In this document: positions 20,030-29,898 of the stretch, one piece after another
Layout: each line of letters begins with the position of its first letter
Position numbering within the stretch: position 1 is the first letter of the stretch
Assembly (NCBI RefSeq): GCF_024345575.1
Contig: NZ_JAGQBJ010000001.1
Location: forward strand, 62,001 to 126,000
Length of the DNA stretch: 64,000 bases
Source of the DNA: Cyanobium sp. Morenito 9A2
GTDB taxonomy: Bacteria > Cyanobacteriota > Cyanobacteriia > PCC-6307 > Cyanobiaceae
Direction: 5' to 3'
The notes under the pieces: model-generated
Database searches by the model: none
What the model saw: the letters and a program-made list of their open reading frames with translations, nothing else
Told to the model about the DNA's origin: nothing
Made by a program: the position numbers and the translations under genes

Positions 20030-20843
20030 GCGGGCGCCAGATCACCTCGTTGATCGGCCCGAGCAGGCGGGGGGCGGCTGAGCCAATGCGCACTGTCACC
20101 AGATCCGGTCGGCCAGCCAGCACCTTCAGATCCGGATCGGCGGGGAAGCGGCGCTCACCCTTGAGCAAGCCCTCGTAGAGCGGCGGGCCGGAGCCGCTGC
20201 GCACGGCAATCCAGCTGCCCTCGGGGCTCGTGAGCACGACGGCCGAGGTCGCTCCAGGGGATGGGGCTGCAGGGGCTGCCGTTCCAGGGCCCCCAGCTCC
20301 TTGGGTGGCCGTCAGGGGGGGCGCTGATGGTGCCGGGGCGTTCGGGGTCGACTGCCCTTGGCGCCAGGCGTGGATGCCAAGGCTGGCTGCCAGCACCAGG
20401 CCCCCCAGACCCCCTAGGGCCCAAGTCAGGGTCGGCTCTGGGCGTGCGGAGGCGGCGCTGGTGCGTGAGGCCGGCGGCTGTGACTTCAGGGTCTCGGTCG
20501 CAGAGGGCGGCCGGGGGAGGGCGCTGGCCCGATCGCCGGCGGTGGCTCCACTGACGGCGGACGTGCCGAAATCGATCCGGCGCAGGGCTTCGATCAGGGG
20601 ATCGGCTTCCAGCCCCAGGGATGTGGCCACCCGTCGGGCCTGGGCGATGACGAACACCTTCTCGGGCAGGCGTTCGGTGACACCGTCTTCGAGGGCCTGC
20701 AATTGCCCCGGGCCCATGTGCAACTGGTCAGCCAGAGCCTTCAGGCTGAGGCCTTTGGCTTCCCGTGCCTCCCGCAGCACGCGGCCCAGCCGCATCAGGG
20801 GATCACCCGAAGGGAGCAGAAGGTCGGGTGATGGCTCGGGCAC
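20022..20843 (-). CDS. RodZ-like protein: HTH, membrane helix, DUF4115
   Basis: The 273-residue protein has an N-terminal cytoplasmic helix-turn-helix (LGRVLREAREAKGLSLKALADQLHM, residues ~18-42), an Ala/Pro/Ser-rich linker, one membrane helix (LTWALGGLGGLVLAASLGIHAW) and a periplasmic C-terminal beta domain (SPEGSWIAVRSGSGPPLYEGLLKGERRFP) like DUF4115. This is the RodZ plan, known to anchor MreB and shape cells in rod bacteria. No mreB is nearby, so a link with cell shape is by family only. Confidence 0.85.
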   Translation of the reverse strand: MPEPSPDLLLPSGDPLMRLGRVLREAREAKGLSLKALADQLHMGPGQLQALEDGVTERLPEKVFVIAQARRVATSLGLEADPLIEALRRIDFGTSAVSGATAGDRASALPRPPSATETLKSQPPASRTSAASARPEPTLTWALGGLGGLVLAASLGIHAWRQGQSTPNAPAPSAPPLTATQGAGGPGTAAPAAPSPGATSAVVLTSPEGSWIAVRSGSGPPLYEGLLKGERRFPADPDLKVLAGRPDLVTVRIGSAAPRLLGPINEVIWRPLR

Positions 20844-20879
20844 GGAGGTCAGGTTGGCGCGACGGGGGGACAGGCGTCC

Positions 20880-20912
20880 GGGGAATCACGGCGAGTTTCG
20901 CGCGGATTCCCC
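20880..20912. repeat. 8-bp inverted repeat between the RodZ-like gene and tRNA-Val
   Basis: GGGGAATC at 20880-20887 and GATTCCCC at 20905-20912 are perfect complements around a 17-base loop. It lies downstream of tRNA-Val (transcribed leftward) and upstream of the RodZ-like gene. It could help end or process the tRNA transcript, but there is no T-run on the minus strand after it. Confidence 0.35.
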
Positions 20913-21014
20913 CGGGGAGCTGTGTAGGGGTTTACGGGATGAAGTGCCGACTCCACAAGAGCCGAGACAACAGAGAAGATGGGGCCCGAAGATGAACTTC
21001 AGGCGCACAAATCA

Positions 21015-21086
<72 letters not shown>

Positions 21087-21178
21087 GCACCTCGCCACTA
21101 TAAAACCCCGTCGTCCCCCCTCGGCGGCCGGGGACGGCGACAAGGAAGAATTGAGGCAGTCCCTCTTCCTGGCTGCGC

Positions 21179-22639
21179 GTGATCGCCCCGGCTCCCGCCC
21201 CCATCACTGATCCGGCGGCCCTCCAGGAGGTGGATGTGCTGATCGTGGGTGGAGGGGTCTGCGGCACCGCCCTGCTGTTCGAGTTGGCCCGCTACACCGA
21301 TCTGAGCCGGATGACGCTGCTGGAGCGCTACGACCGCCTCGCCCAGGTCAACTCCAAGGCCACCAACAACAGCCAGACGATCCACTGCGGCGACATTGAG
21401 ACCAACTACAGCTTGGAGAAGGCCCTGAAGGTGAAGCGCACCGCCGACATGATCGTGCACTACGCCGCACTGCTGGGGGAAGAACGGCGGGTGCGCACGG
21501 TCTTTCGCACCCCGAAGATGGTTCTGGGCGTGGGGCCGGTTGAGTGCGCCTTCCTGCGGGAGCGCTTCGCGCGCTTCGCCCCCCATTTTCCGGCGATGGA
21601 ACTGCTGGATAAGGAGCAGATCGCCGCCTGGGAGCCCCAGGTGGCCCTGGTGGAGGGGGTTCCACGCGCCGAAGAGCTGGTGGCGATCGGCATCCGCAGC
21701 GCGTACACCGCCGTTGACTACGAGCAGCTGGCGGAGTCCTTCATGGAGCAGGCCATGGCTGCCGTCGCCGGCACCTCTCGCTCCGTGGAGCTGGGGCTTG
21801 GGCAGCGGGTGGAGGCGATCACTCCAGAGGGTGACACGTTTGTGGTGGCGGCGCGCTGCGCCCAGGGCCTCCGGCGCTACCGGGCCCGGCACGTGGTGGT
21901 CTCCGCCGGCGCCCACAGCCTGCTGATGGCCCAGCAGCTCGGCTTCGGCCTGGAGTACTCCTGCCTGCCGGTGGCGGGGAGCTTCTACTTCACCCCCGAC
22001 CTGCTCAAGGGCAAGGTCTACACCGTTCAGAACGACAAGCTGCCGTTTGCCGCCATCCACGGCGACCCTGACGTGCGTGCTCCGGGACAGACCCGTTTCG
22101 GCCCCACCGCCCTGCTCCTGCCGTTGCTGGAGCGCTACAAGCCCGCCTCCTTCTTTGAATTCCTGAAGGTGCTGCGGCTGGATGGGGCCGTGCTGGCCGT
22201 GGTCTGGCAGCTGCTGCGTGTCGCTGACATCCGGAACTACATCCTGCGCAACCTGCTCTTTGAGGTGCCCTGGCTGCGGCGCCGGCTGTTTTTGGCCGAT
22301 GCCCGCAAGATCGTGCCCGGCCTGCGCCTGGAGGACTTGAGCTTTGCCAAGGGTTTCGGTGGGGTGCGCCCCCAGTTGATCAACAAATCTGAGCGCACAT
22401 TGATGCTCGGAGAGGCCAGGATTGCCGCCTTGCCCGGTCTGGTGTTCAACGTGACACCCTCCCCAGGGGGCACCTGCTGCCTGGGCAATGCCACCATCGA
22501 TCTGGAGGCGATCGTGGCGCGGCTGGGTTGTAACTTCGCGCGCGCACGGCTGGCGCGGGAGCTCTACGGCGAAGCTGAGCCGTCAGCGGTGGGCCCCGAT
22601 CAGCCGGAACGGGGGGAAGCGGCGGCCCTGAACAGGTGA
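21179..22639 (+). CDS. FAD-dependent oxidoreductase, malate:quinone oxidoreductase-like
   Basis: The 486-residue protein has the FAD-binding VDVLIVGGGVCGTALLFELARY near residue 18 and a downstream TLLERYDRLAQVNSKATNNSQTIHCGDIETNYS segment that closely resembles Mqo, the membrane-associated enzyme that oxidises malate and feeds quinone. Other matches are VVSAGAHSLLMAQQ and a C-terminal FNVTPSPGGTCCLGNA. Malate is the best guess, but related 2-hydroxyacid or amino-acid oxidases share the fold. GTG 21179 begins just before a Pro-rich tip. Its 3' end overlaps the convergent cobM by 40 bases. Confidence 0.8.
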   Translation: MIAPAPAPITDPAALQEVDVLIVGGGVCGTALLFELARYTDLSRMTLLERYDRLAQVNSKATNNSQTIHCGDIETNYSLEKALKVKRTADMIVHYAALLGEERRVRTVFRTPKMVLGVGPVECAFLRERFARFAPHFPAMELLDKEQIAAWEPQVALVEGVPRAEELVAIGIRSAYTAVDYEQLAESFMEQAMAAVAGTSRSVELGLGQRVEAITPEGDTFVVAARCAQGLRRYRARHVVVSAGAHSLLMAQQLGFGLEYSCLPVAGSFYFTPDLLKGKVYTVQNDKLPFAAIHGDPDVRAPGQTRFGPTALLLPLLERYKPASFFEFLKVLRLDGAVLAVVWQLLRVADIRNYILRNLLFEVPWLRRRLFLADARKIVPGLRLEDLSFAKGFGGVRPQLINKSERTLMLGEARIAALPGLVFNVTPSPGGTCCLGNATIDLEAIVARLGCNFARARLARELYGEAEPSAVGPDQPERGEAAALNR

Positions 22640-23400
22640 TCGTGGCTGGCTGAATAGAGTTTGGAACGGGCGCTGGCCGGTGAACGCAGGGCGGGGCTGA
22701 CCACGTAGAGGGTGGTGCGGATCAAGCCACGTTCACGGCTTACGGCGGCCATCCGCTCGAGGGGAACCACCTGCAGCCACTGGTCGGGCCAGCTCACCCG
22801 ATAGCCGATCGCCACGGGAGTGTCGGCTGGATAGTGCTGGAGCAGCTCCGCTTCCACCTCCTCCACATGGCGGGCGCTGAGGTAGAGGCAAAGGGAGGCC
22901 CCCAGGGCCGCGAGCCGCCCAAGGGACTCCCGCTCAGGCACACCCGTGCGGCCGCCGGCACGGCTGAGCACGATCGTTTGCACCAGGCCAGGGATGGTGA
23001 GCTCGCTCCCCAGGGCGGCGGCCGTGGCCTGGTAAGCGCTCAGCCCCGGCACCACCTCCACGTCCAGACCGGCATCGGCCAACCTGCAGATCTGCTCGGC
23101 CAGGGCACCGTAAAGGCAGGGGTCGCCATCGTGCAGCCGCACCACCCTCAGGCCGGCGCGGGCCCGCTCGATGAGCACCGCCATCACCTCCTCCAAGGTG
23201 AGCGTGCTGGTGCGGATCGATTCACAGTCCGCCTGGGCCAGGGCGGCGATCTGGGGGGAGACCAGTGAGTCGGTCCAGACGAGCACATCGGCCTGTTCGA
23301 TCGCCCGGGCGGCCCGCAGGGTGAGCAGGTCTGGGGCGCCGGGACCGGCCCCGACGATACGGACGCTGGGGGCGATGGGCCCTGGGCTGGGGTGGCTCAA
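22600..23400 (-). CDS. cobM: Precorrin-4 C11-methyltransferase
   Basis: CobM methylates precorrin-4 at C11 with SAM during (pseudo)cobalamin synthesis. The protein starts with the tetrapyrrole methylase signature [22 protein letters not shown], has [23 protein letters not shown] (SAM-binding loop), [16 protein letters not shown] and ends with [19 protein letters not shown], specific for CobM/CbiF. TTG 23400 overlaps the lgt stop (TTGA) and gives about the family's N-terminus; no ATG or GTG fits better. The C-terminal ~35 residues extend beyond the domain and overlap the convergent gene. Confidence 0.9.
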   Translation of the reverse strand: MSHPSPGPIAPSVRIVGAGPGAPDLLTLRAARAIEQADVLVWTDSLVSPQIAALAQADCESIRTSTLTLEEVMAVLIERARAGLRVVRLHDGDPCLYGALAEQICRLADAGLDVEVVPGLSAYQATAAALGSELTIPGLVQTIVLSRAGGRTGVPERESLGRLAALGASLCLYLSARHVEEVEAELLQHYPADTPVAIGYRVSWPDQWLQVVPLERMAAVSRERGLIRTTLYVVSPALRSPASARSKLYSASHDHLFRAAASPRSG

Positions 23401-24320
23401 GGGGCGGTTCCGTTGCGGTGGGAGGCGACGCCGCTGGGATCGGGCAGGGCACGCTGGCGACCGTAGAGCCACCAGAGGCCGAAGCCCCCGAGGGCCACAA
23501 GAATCAGGCTCATCAGCTGGGCCATGCGCAGTCCCCCGTCACAGAAGGGGGGTTGGCCCAGCAGGCAGAGGGGATCGATACGCAGCCCCTCGATCCAGAA
23601 GCGGCCAGCGCTGTAGGCGATCAGGTAGACGCAGCTGAGGGCCCCATCGGGCAGGCGGAGCTTGCCTTGTCGGCCGCGCTGGAAGAGCAGCAGCAGCAGG
23701 GTGAGCACCCCCACATTCCAGAGCGACTCGTAGAGAAAGGTGGGGTGGAAGCTGCTCTGGCCGAGGAAGGCCGCCGGGCGGTTCGCCAGGGGGATGGCCA
23801 GGGCCCAGGGCAGATCGGTGGGCACCCCGAAGGCCTCGGAATTGAAGAAGTTGCCCCAGCGGCCAATGGCCTGGCCCAGGGCCACCGAAGGCACAATCAC
23901 ATCGAGCAGGGCCCAGAAGGGTTGCTTGCGCCAGCGGCAGAACAGGATGATCGCCAGGGTTCCGCCGATCAGGGCCCCATGGATGGCGATGCCCCCCTGC
24001 CAGATCTTGAGTGCATCGAGCCAGTTGAGGGAATACTGGCGCCACTCGAAGGCGACGTAGTAGAGCCGGGCGCTGAGCACCGCCGCGAGCACCAGGATCG
24101 GCAGCAGATCAGCGATCAGCCCAGCTTCGATGCCGCGCTCGCGGCCAAGGCGGGTCGCCAGGCCCAGACCCGCCAGCACCGCCAGGGCGATCAGCAAGCC
24201 ATACCAGCGCAGGGAAAAGGGCCCGAGCTGAAACAGCAGGGGCCCAGGGGAGCTGAACAGGGCCAGGGTGGCGGCTGGTGCTGGCAACGACAGGGCAGGA
24301 GGCGCGATGGAGAAGCTCAA
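23397..24320 (-). CDS. lgt: Prolipoprotein diacylglyceryl transferase
   Basis: Lgt moves diacylglycerol from phosphatidylglycerol to the lipobox Cys of pre-lipoproteins, the first step of lipoprotein maturation. The polytopic ~307-residue protein has the start [32 protein letters not shown] (conserved His/Gly region), [19 protein letters not shown] (the Lgt signature), [11 protein letters not shown] and [16 protein letters not shown] 24320 is the ORF start; a later start is possible because the first ~25 residues are not conserved. Several lipoproteins in this window (1-996, 58156-59172) would be its substrates. It lies between petA and cobM. Confidence 0.93.
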   Translation of the reverse strand: MSFSIAPPALSLPAPAATLALFSSPGPLLFQLGPFSLRWYGLLIALAVLAGLGLATRLGRERGIEAGLIADLLPILVLAAVLSARLYYVAFEWRQYSLNWLDALKIWQGGIAIHGALIGGTLAIILFCRWRKQPFWALLDVIVPSVALGQAIGRWGNFFNSEAFGVPTDLPWALAIPLANRPAAFLGQSSFHPTFLYESLWNVGVLTLLLLLFQRGRQGKLRLPDGALSCVYLIAYSAGRFWIEGLRIDPLCLLGQPPFCDGGLRMAQLMSLILVALGGFGLWWLYGRQRALPDPSGVASHRNGTAP

Positions 24321-24333
24321 GCGCGGAGGGAAA

Positions 24334-25269
24334 TCAGATCAGCCCCTCGGCGGCCTGAACCTTCTCGAACTGCTTCTTCTTCAGCACCAGCAGGATCTGG
24401 GCCAGGGTGACCGCAGCGAAGAAGGCCAGCAGGCCATAGATCCGCACGGGGTTCTGCAGCACAATTTCCGTGTCCAACTGACCGAACCCACCCACGTTGG
24501 GATCGACGGTGAGCGGGGCTCCGGCGGCCACATCATCCCCCTCGGCCACCAAAAGGCTCGGGCCAGCGGGGATGGTCTCGCTGACAATGGACCCATCGGC
24601 AGTGGTGATCGCCACGGTGGTGGATCCGTTCTCACCGGGGGTGAGGCTGGCGATGCGGCCGGCGACAGGAGCGGTAAAAGCGTTGTTGTTGGTCTTCTCA
24701 CCGGTGGGGGTCACCTGCCCCCGGCCCCGGTTGCCGCCCACGTTGATGGAATACTTGCCGAAATGAATGGCTTTGTCGGTGGCGGGATCGGGGGAGAGGA
24801 TCGGGAAGACGATCTCCTGGTGCTGGTCCCCTGGAAGGGGCCCCACCAGCAGGATGTTGGGGTAGGCGTCGCTGTACTGGGTGTAGTAAACACCCTGGGT
24901 TTCTTCCTTGAGCTCATCGCTGAGCCGATCGGTCGGAGCGAGGGTGAAGCCGTCGGGAAGGATCACCACCGCTCCGACATTCAGGCCAGCAGGACTGCCG
25001 TCACCGGCCACCTGCTGCACGTTGGTGTCGTAGGGGATTTCGACGGTGGCCTTGAAGACTGTGTCGGGGAAGACAGCCTGGGGAACTTCCACATGGGTGG
25101 CTTTCTTGGCCAGGTGGCAGTTGGCGCAGACCAGCTTGCCGGTGGCTTCGCGGGGGTTCTCGTAGTTCTGCTGGGCCCAGAAGGGATAGGCCCAGCTGCT
25201 TTGGGGAGCGATCAGCAACACGCCGAAGGCCAGCAGGGAACTGAGCAGAAGGGAGAAGGAACGACGCAT
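24334..25269 (-). CDS. petA: Cytochrome f of the b6f complex
   Basis: Cytochrome f passes electrons from the Rieske centre to plastocyanin or cytochrome c6 in the thylakoid lumen. The 311-residue precursor has a signal peptide ([20 protein letters not shown]...SSWA) followed by mature [18 protein letters not shown] (N-terminal Tyr is a heme ligand), the heme site CANCH, and a C-terminal membrane anchor ([29 protein letters not shown]). ATG 25269 gives the normal signal peptide; the longer ORF start at 25326 is rejected. It lies just downstream of petC, the usual petCA order. Confidence 0.96.
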   Translation of the reverse strand: MRRSFSLLLSSLLAFGVLLIAPQSSWAYPFWAQQNYENPREATGKLVCANCHLAKKATHVEVPQAVFPDTVFKATVEIPYDTNVQQVAGDGSPAGLNVGAVVILPDGFTLAPTDRLSDELKEETQGVYYTQYSDAYPNILLVGPLPGDQHQEIVFPILSPDPATDKAIHFGKYSINVGGNRGRGQVTPTGEKTNNNAFTAPVAGRIASLTPGENGSTTVAITTADGSIVSETIPAGPSLLVAEGDDVAAGAPLTVDPNVGGFGQLDTEIVLQNPVRIYGLLAFFAAVTLAQILLVLKKKQFEKVQAAEGLI

Positions 25270-25316
25270 GGGGCGGACGGTCAAGCGACGGGAGAGGGGA
25301 AGCAGGCTCAGCGAAT

Positions 25317-25853
25317 TCAGGCCCACCAGGGCTTCTCACCGGTGCGGAAATCGGTGTCCGTCCATGGGCTGAGGAAGACGTTGTCGTTTTCGACAGACAC
25401 CTGGGCCAAGGCCAGGGAGAGGGGCGCCGGCCCGCGCACCACCTTGCCGGTGGCGTCGTACTGGCTGCCGTGGCAGGGGCACTGGAACTTGTTGGCGCCG
25501 CTGTTCCAGGGCACCACGCAGCCCAGATGGGTGCAGATGGCATTGATGCCGTAGCTGCCGATGGCGTCGGCCCCTTCCACCAGCAGGTAGGTGGGGTCGC
25601 CCTTGAGGCCCTGCACCAGACTGCGGTCGCCTTCCTTGTGGGTGGCGAGCCAGCCGCTGGCGGTGACGGAATTACCGAGTTCGTCCTTGGCGCTCACGCC
25701 GCCGGAGCCGCCCACGGCCTTGGGGGGAATGAAGTAGTTGACCACCGGATAGAGGGCCCCGAGGGCCACGCCCGTGATGGACCCGAACGTCAGCAGATTC
25801 ATGAACTGCCGACGACCCAAGGAGGGCACATCGCTCGCTGGGATCTGGGTCAT
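25317..25853 (-). CDS. petC: Rieske iron-sulfur protein of the b6f complex
   Basis: The 178-residue protein has an N-terminal membrane helix with a twin-Arg-like start ([24 protein letters not shown]) and the two Rieske motifs [10 protein letters not shown] and CPCHGSQYD, which bind the 2Fe-2S cluster that oxidises plastoquinol. It is transcribed with petA, 47 bases downstream. The promoter should lie in the ~190 bases before 25853, shared with the divergent DUF3067 gene. Twin-Arg targeting is consistent with the tatC gene found nearby. Confidence 0.96.
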   Translation of the reverse strand: MTQIPASDVPSLGRRQFMNLLTFGSITGVALGALYPVVNYFIPPKAVGGSGGVSAKDELGNSVTASGWLATHKEGDRSLVQGLKGDPTYLLVEGADAIGSYGINAICTHLGCVVPWNSGANKFQCPCHGSQYDATGKVVRGPAPLSLALAQVSVENDNVFLSPWTDTDFRTGEKPWWA

Positions 25854-26040
25854 AGGGGCGTTCCGGTCAGCCGACGCGATGTGCGGACCATTATGGACGT
25901 TGCCCTTCCCGTCTCGGTTTTGGCGGCGTCGCGCCGGTGGTTTGCTGCAACATGCTGTTGCGTGAGCCGATTCAACCCTGGCCGTTGACCTGCCTGATCC
26001 GATCCCGGCGGAGCCCGCCCCGCCCCTCAGCGCCGAGGAA

Positions 26041-26334
26041 GTGCTGGCGGTGCTGCGCTCCCGCTGGCGCGCCTCCTACGACCTGCAGGTGGTGCAGCGC
26101 CGGGGCCGTCTTTATCTGCAGGTGATGTGGGCCTACCTGGAGCAGCAGTCGTTCCCGCTGGACGCGGAGGGCTATGGGGCACACCTGCAGGAGGTGATCG
26201 CCCTGCTCAATGAGCTTGGCGTCGCCGGCCAGGTGCGCCAGTGGCTGCTGACCACCGGAGAACGACCACGGCTGGGCAAGGCCATGGGACTGGCGCTGGA
26301 GACGGGCGGCCGGGGAAGCGAGTTTCTGCTGTAG
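26041..26334 (+). CDS. DUF3067-family protein
   Basis: The 97-residue protein ([38 protein letters not shown], ending [23 protein letters not shown]) fits the small DUF3067 family seen across cyanobacteria and plastids, of unknown function. GTG 26041 is the only standard start in frame, but family members normally begin several residues earlier; the open frame continues back to 25966 with no ATG, GTG or TTG. It lies divergent to petC and convergent with tatC. Confidence 0.75.
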   Translation: MLAVLRSRWRASYDLQVVQRRGRLYLQVMWAYLEQQSFPLDAEGYGAHLQEVIALLNELGVAGQVRQWLLTTGERPRLGKAMGLALETGGRGSEFLL

Positions 26335-26370
26335 CTCTGGCCTGGGGCCTTGGACCGGGGAGGGCTTGGT

Positions 26371-27234
26371 TCATTCCTCGCGCCGCTGGTCGCCCGCCGC
26401 CTCTGCCCCGGGGCGCACCGACTGGACCAGGGCCACGAGCCCCACACCCACCAGGAAAAGGGCGGTGATCGCCCCGGTGAGCAGCAGCATCGTCACCGGA
26501 TCGGTGGAAGGGGTGAGCACGGCCCCCGCTAGGGCCGCCGCCAGCACCACCCAACGCCAGGCGGCCAGCATCGTTTCGGCCCGGAGTAGGCCGAAGGCCC
26601 CGAGCAGTAGCTGCAGCACGGGCAACTGGAAGGCCAGGCCCGTGGCGACCATCAGCAGCAGCACGAAATCCAGGTAGCGCTCGATCGACCAGATCGGCTC
26701 GACCACATCGGCGCCGTAGCTGACCAGAAAACGCAGGGCCGCCGGCACCAGGGCCCACCAGGCGAAGGCCAGGCCCGCCAGGAAGAGCAACGCCGAAGCC
26801 GCCACCGCCGGCGCCACCAGCCGCCGTTCCCGCCGGGTGAGGCCGGGCAGCACGAAGGCCAGGCCCTGATAAAGGATGAAGGGCAGGGCCAGGGTGAGCC
26901 CGGCGTAACCGGCCACCTTCAGCGACACGAACAGGAATTCACCCGGCGCCAACTGCAGAAAGCGCATGCCCTCGGCGGGCACTTCCAGCAGCCGCACCAG
27001 GGGCTTGACCAGGGCCAGACAGGAGACCGCGCCCACGACCACCGCCAGGAGGCTGCGCAGCACCCTCTGGCGCAGCTCCTCAAGGTGATCCACCAGGGTC
27101 ATCTCCACCTCCGCCGGGAAGTCGCCTGGATCGCCGACCGGGGATGTTTTCGCCCACCAGCGGCCCGCGCCGGCGGAAGGGGCGACTCGAATCGGTGCGG
27201 GCGGGGGACCCGGGGGGGAATCGCTGGGAGTCAT
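26371..27234 (-). CDS. tatC: Sec-independent translocase subunit TatC
   Basis: TatC is the twin-arginine signal receptor of the Tat system. The 287-residue protein has six membrane helices and the family signature MTLVDHLEELRQRVLRSLLAV near residue 45, LAPGEFLFVSLKVAGYAG, and FQLPVLQLLLGAFGLL near the end. The first ~40 residues are Pro/Gly-rich and variable. ATG 27234 overlaps the stop of the upstream rqcH-like gene by four bases. Confidence 0.93.
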   Translation of the reverse strand: MTPSDSPPGPPPAPIRVAPSAGAGRWWAKTSPVGDPGDFPAEVEMTLVDHLEELRQRVLRSLLAVVVGAVSCLALVKPLVRLLEVPAEGMRFLQLAPGEFLFVSLKVAGYAGLTLALPFILYQGLAFVLPGLTRRERRLVAPAVAASALLFLAGLAFAWWALVPAALRFLVSYGADVVEPIWSIERYLDFVLLLMVATGLAFQLPVLQLLLGAFGLLRAETMLAAWRWVVLAAALAGAVLTPSTDPVTMLLLTGAITALFLVGVGLVALVQSVRPGAEAAGDQRREE

Positions 27235-29030
27235 GGCCGCTGCGCTGAACCGAGGCTAGGGAGAGGTTCAGCGGACTCTGCCGCCGGACGGTTCAACCAG
27301 GCGGCAGCGCGGCCTGGGCAGGCCCAGAGTTGCTCTCCGCCCTTGTGGCGCACGGTGCCGGCCCCGGCGCCGGGGATGCGTTGCAGCTGCTCGGTGGGCA
27401 CCATCACCACCGCCACGCGTCCATTGCCCCGGGCTCGGCTGAAGTGGGCGGCCAGATCGGCCGCCAGGCGCAGGTCCTCGTCCTGGGCGGGGGACTCGGA
27501 ACTCTTGAGGACCACATGGCTGCCCGGGCATTCCTGGGCATGGAACCAGAGGTCACCGCGGCGGGCCTGGCGCAGGCTGATCCACTCGTTCTGGCGGTGG
27601 TTGCGGCCCACCTGCACGCGCAGGCCAGCACCGGTGCGCAGCTCCAGTGGTTGTGGGGTGACCCCGGCGCTGGGCCCCCCGGGGCCTAAGGGGCGTTTCG
27701 ACGGGCGGCTTTCGGCATGGAGCTCCTGCAGTTCGATCTCGAGGGTTTCCAACTGGGCCAGGTCGTCGGCCTGCTCCATGAAGGTGAGGCTGGCCTCCAG
27801 GCGCTCGAGCCGTTGGCGGTGGTGGGCGATCCGTGGGTTGATCGCCGCGGCCGAGCGCCGCAGCTTGCGGGCCTGGCGGTAGAGGCGCTGGGCTTCATCG
27901 ATCTGTTCCCGGTTCGGGGCCAGGCCACTGAGCAGGCTGTGGGCGCGCTCCTGCAGGCCGTCGCTGTCCTCCACCTTGGCGAGCAGCTGCTCTTGCTGCT
28001 GGAGCAGGCGTCGCTCCCGCTCGATCGCCTGGCTGGCCCGTTGGCGCAGGCCGCCCAGGCGCTGGCTCAGCAGGCGGCGCCCCAGCTCCTGGGCGTAGTA
28101 GCCGGCAAGGGCCCTGTTCAAAGGCTGCTCGCTGGCCTGGGCTTTGGAGGCGTTGGTCTGAGCACCTGCCTCGCTCCAGCAGCGGTAGGCGCAACTGCCC
28201 CCGGGGGCGAACTGGAACGCGCCCGAGGCCACCACTTCTAGCCAACGCCGCCAGCGGCACCAGAGCTGCTGCCACTGCTGGTCAGCCAGGCCGCGCACCG
28301 GTTGATCCAGCAGGAGCTTGGCGTACGCCGGCTGATCACCCGCCAGTTGCAGGGCCAGGGCCGGACTGATCCCCTGGTAGGCCTCCTGCAGGGCCTGGCG
28401 CAAGCTCACCGGCACCAAGGTGAGCCGGCTCTTCCAAACCGCAAAGGATTCGTCCAGCGAGGGGCTTCGACCCTGGAGGGATGGCGGAGGCACGTAGGCA
28501 TCGCCGGTGCCGATCGGTCGCAGGCGTGAGTGCTGCTCCTTCACCTGACGGGCCAGGGTCACCACCCGCCGCTGCTCATCGAGCAAGAACAGGTTGCTGT
28601 GGCGTCCCATCAGCTCCACCATCAGGGTGCGGACGATCGGATCCCCCGGACGGCGGGCGAAGCGCAGCTCCAGCACCCGCTCCCAGCCCCGCTGCTCCAG
28701 CTCCACCAACGCCAGAGCTGCCAGGCCGTGTTGCATTTGCTGGGCCAGGGTGCTGCCGGCACCGCTACGGGGGGGGGGGGCGATCGCCAGCAGCCGCGGC
28801 GCCTCCGCCTGCCAGCTGATCTCCAACCAGAGGCGATGGTCGAGCCCCCGCAAGCCCAGCTGCAGGGTGTGGGAAGCGCTCTGCTGGGCCTTCTCAAAGC
28901 GGCACGGCAGCAGGGCGGGCCTCAGCTCTGCCAGCACCGCCTTGAGGCTGGTCACATCGAGGGCTTGGAGTGGGAGCGGCCTCGGCTGCGCATCGGTGGC
29001 GGCTCCGGTGGTGGGCTCAGGCGCGGTCAT
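27231..29030 (-). CDS. NFACT/Rqc2-family protein (RqcH-like)
   Basis: The 599-residue protein has an N-terminal NFACT-N/FbpA-like domain ([49 protein letters not shown]), a central coiled coil ([19 protein letters not shown] to [18 protein letters not shown]) and a C-terminal NFACT-R/DUF814 domain ([37 protein letters not shown]). In Bacillus the homologue RqcH binds split 50S ribosomes and adds Ala tails to stalled peptides; older annotations call it fibronectin-binding. A run of twelve C on the coding strand (28769-28780) lies in residues ~84-88, a slippage-prone spot. Confidence 0.88.
   Translation of the reverse strand: MTAPEPTTGAATDAQPRPLPLQALDVTSLKAVLAELRPALLPCRFEKAQQSASHTLQLGLRGLDHRLWLEISWQAEAPRLLAIAPPPRSGAGSTLAQQMQHGLAALALVELEQRGWERVLELRFARRPGDPIVRTLMVELMGRHSNLFLLDEQRRVVTLARQVKEQHSRLRPIGTGDAYVPPPSLQGRSPSLDESFAVWKSRLTLVPVSLRQALQEAYQGISPALALQLAGDQPAYAKLLLDQPVRGLADQQWQQLWCRWRRWLEVVASGAFQFAPGGSCAYRCWSEAGAQTNASKAQASEQPLNRALAGYYAQELGRRLLSQRLGGLRQRASQAIERERRLLQQQEQLLAKVEDSDGLQERAHSLLSGLAPNREQIDEAQRLYRQARKLRRSAAAINPRIAHHRQRLERLEASLTFMEQADDLAQLETLEIELQELHAESRPSKRPLGPGGPSAGVTPQPLELRTGAGLRVQVGRNHRQNEWISLRQARRGDLWFHAQECPGSHVVLKSSESPAQDEDLRLAADLAAHFSRARGNGRVAVVMVPTEQLQRIPGAGAGTVRHKGGEQLWACPGRAAAWLNRPAAESAEPLPSLGSAQRP
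28769..28780. repeat. Twelve-base G/C homopolymer inside the rqcH-like gene
   Basis: Twelve consecutive G on the plus strand (C on the coding strand) encode the end of an Ala codon, three Pro and the start of an Arg. A HIP1 octamer GCGATCGC overlaps its edge at 28780-28787. Long homopolymers in a coding region can slip in replication and switch a gene off and on; sequencing error is the other caution. Confidence 0.85.
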
Positions 29031-29062
29031 GGCCCCTACTCTGCTGGCCGACGGTGCTTCCG

Positions 29063-29632
29063 ATGATGACTTCCCCTTCCGCCGCCGGCCGGCTCACGGT
29101 GATCACCGGGCCAAGTGGTGTCGGTAAAGGCACCCTGGTGGCGGCCTTGCTGAAGCGCCATCCGCGCATCTGGCTGTCGGTGTCGGCGACCACCCGGGCC
29201 CCGCGGAGCGGAGAGGTGGACGGGGTCAGTTACTTCTTTCTGGCCCGCGAGCGCTTTGCAGATCAGGTGGCGGCCGGCGGGCTGCTGGAGTGGGCCGAAT
29301 TCGCCGGTAACTGTTACGGCACCCCGCGCGAACCGGTGGAGCGGCATCTGGCCGAGGGCCGCCCGGTGCTGCTGGAGATCGAGCTAGAGGGGGCCCGCCA
29401 GGTGCGGCACAGCTTTCCTGGGGGGGTTCAGATCTTCCTCAAACCCCCCTCCTTCGCGGAGCTCGAACGACGCATCCGCGGCCGCGGCACCGATGGCGAG
29501 GAGGCGATCGTGCGGCGGCTGGAGCGGGCGCAGGTGGAATTGAAGGCCGAAGGAGAATTTGATGCCGTGCTGGTGAACGGCGATCTCGATCAGGCCCTGA
29601 ATGAGTTGGAAGGGTTGATGGGGCTGGGCTGA
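29063..29632 (+). CDS. gmk: Guanylate kinase
   Basis: Gmk phosphorylates GMP to GDP with ATP. The 189-residue protein has the P-loop [15 protein letters not shown] near residue 12, [20 protein letters not shown] (GMP-binding), [14 protein letters not shown] and [13 protein letters not shown] (Walker B region). ATG 29063 or 29066 are the likely starts; longer frames overlap the divergent rqcH-like gene. It is convergent with psaFJ, which end at a terminator between them. Confidence 0.95.
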   Translation: MMTSPSAAGRLTVITGPSGVGKGTLVAALLKRHPRIWLSVSATTRAPRSGEVDGVSYFFLARERFADQVAAGGLLEWAEFAGNCYGTPREPVERHLAEGRPVLLEIELEGARQVRHSFPGGVQIFLKPPSFAELERRIRGRGTDGEEAIVRRLERAQVELKAEGEFDAVLVNGDLDQALNELEGLMGLG

Positions 29633-29723
29633 GCGGGCGGTTTCCCCCCCAGCCGCTGATCCCGCTGCAAGGGTCGCTTCAGATGGCCGTGTGTGGGGGC
29701 GGAAGCAAGCAGAGCTCAGGGCA

Positions 29724-29748
29724 TAAAAAAGCGGCCCTGGGGCCGCTT
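29724..29748 (-). terminator. Intrinsic terminator after psaF-psaJ
   Basis: On the minus strand AAGCGGCC and GGCCGCTT form an 8-bp stem around a CCAG loop, followed directly by a T-run (TTTTTT including the stem's last T residues). It lies 24 bases after the psaJ stop and is the clearest rho-independent terminator in the window. The A-run on the plus strand side could also help stop gmk transcripts. Confidence 0.9.
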
Positions 29749-29771
29749 GAAGAGAAGTCCGAACCCTCGAT

Positions 29772-29888
29772 TCAGAGGGGGTGGAAGAGCAGGTCAGGAA
29801 AAAAGCGGTTGAACTCGATCATGATTCCGGCCGTGAGGGTGAACCAGACGGTGGCGACCACGGGGGCGGTGGTGAGGAATTTCTTCAT
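29772..29888 (-). CDS. psaJ: Photosystem I subunit IX (PsaJ)
   Basis: This 38-residue protein ([20 protein letters not shown] at the start, then [18 protein letters not shown]) is a full-length PsaJ, a single-helix photosystem I subunit that binds chlorophyll and supports PsaF. The usual N-terminal cytoplasmic basic start, one membrane helix and the conserved [10 protein letters not shown] lumenal end are all present. It is 10 bases after psaF on the same strand and is followed by the terminator. Confidence 0.95.
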   Translation of the reverse strand: MKKFLTTAPVVATVWFTLTAGIMIEFNRFFPDLLFHPL

Positions 29889-29898
29889 GGGTCCGGGC

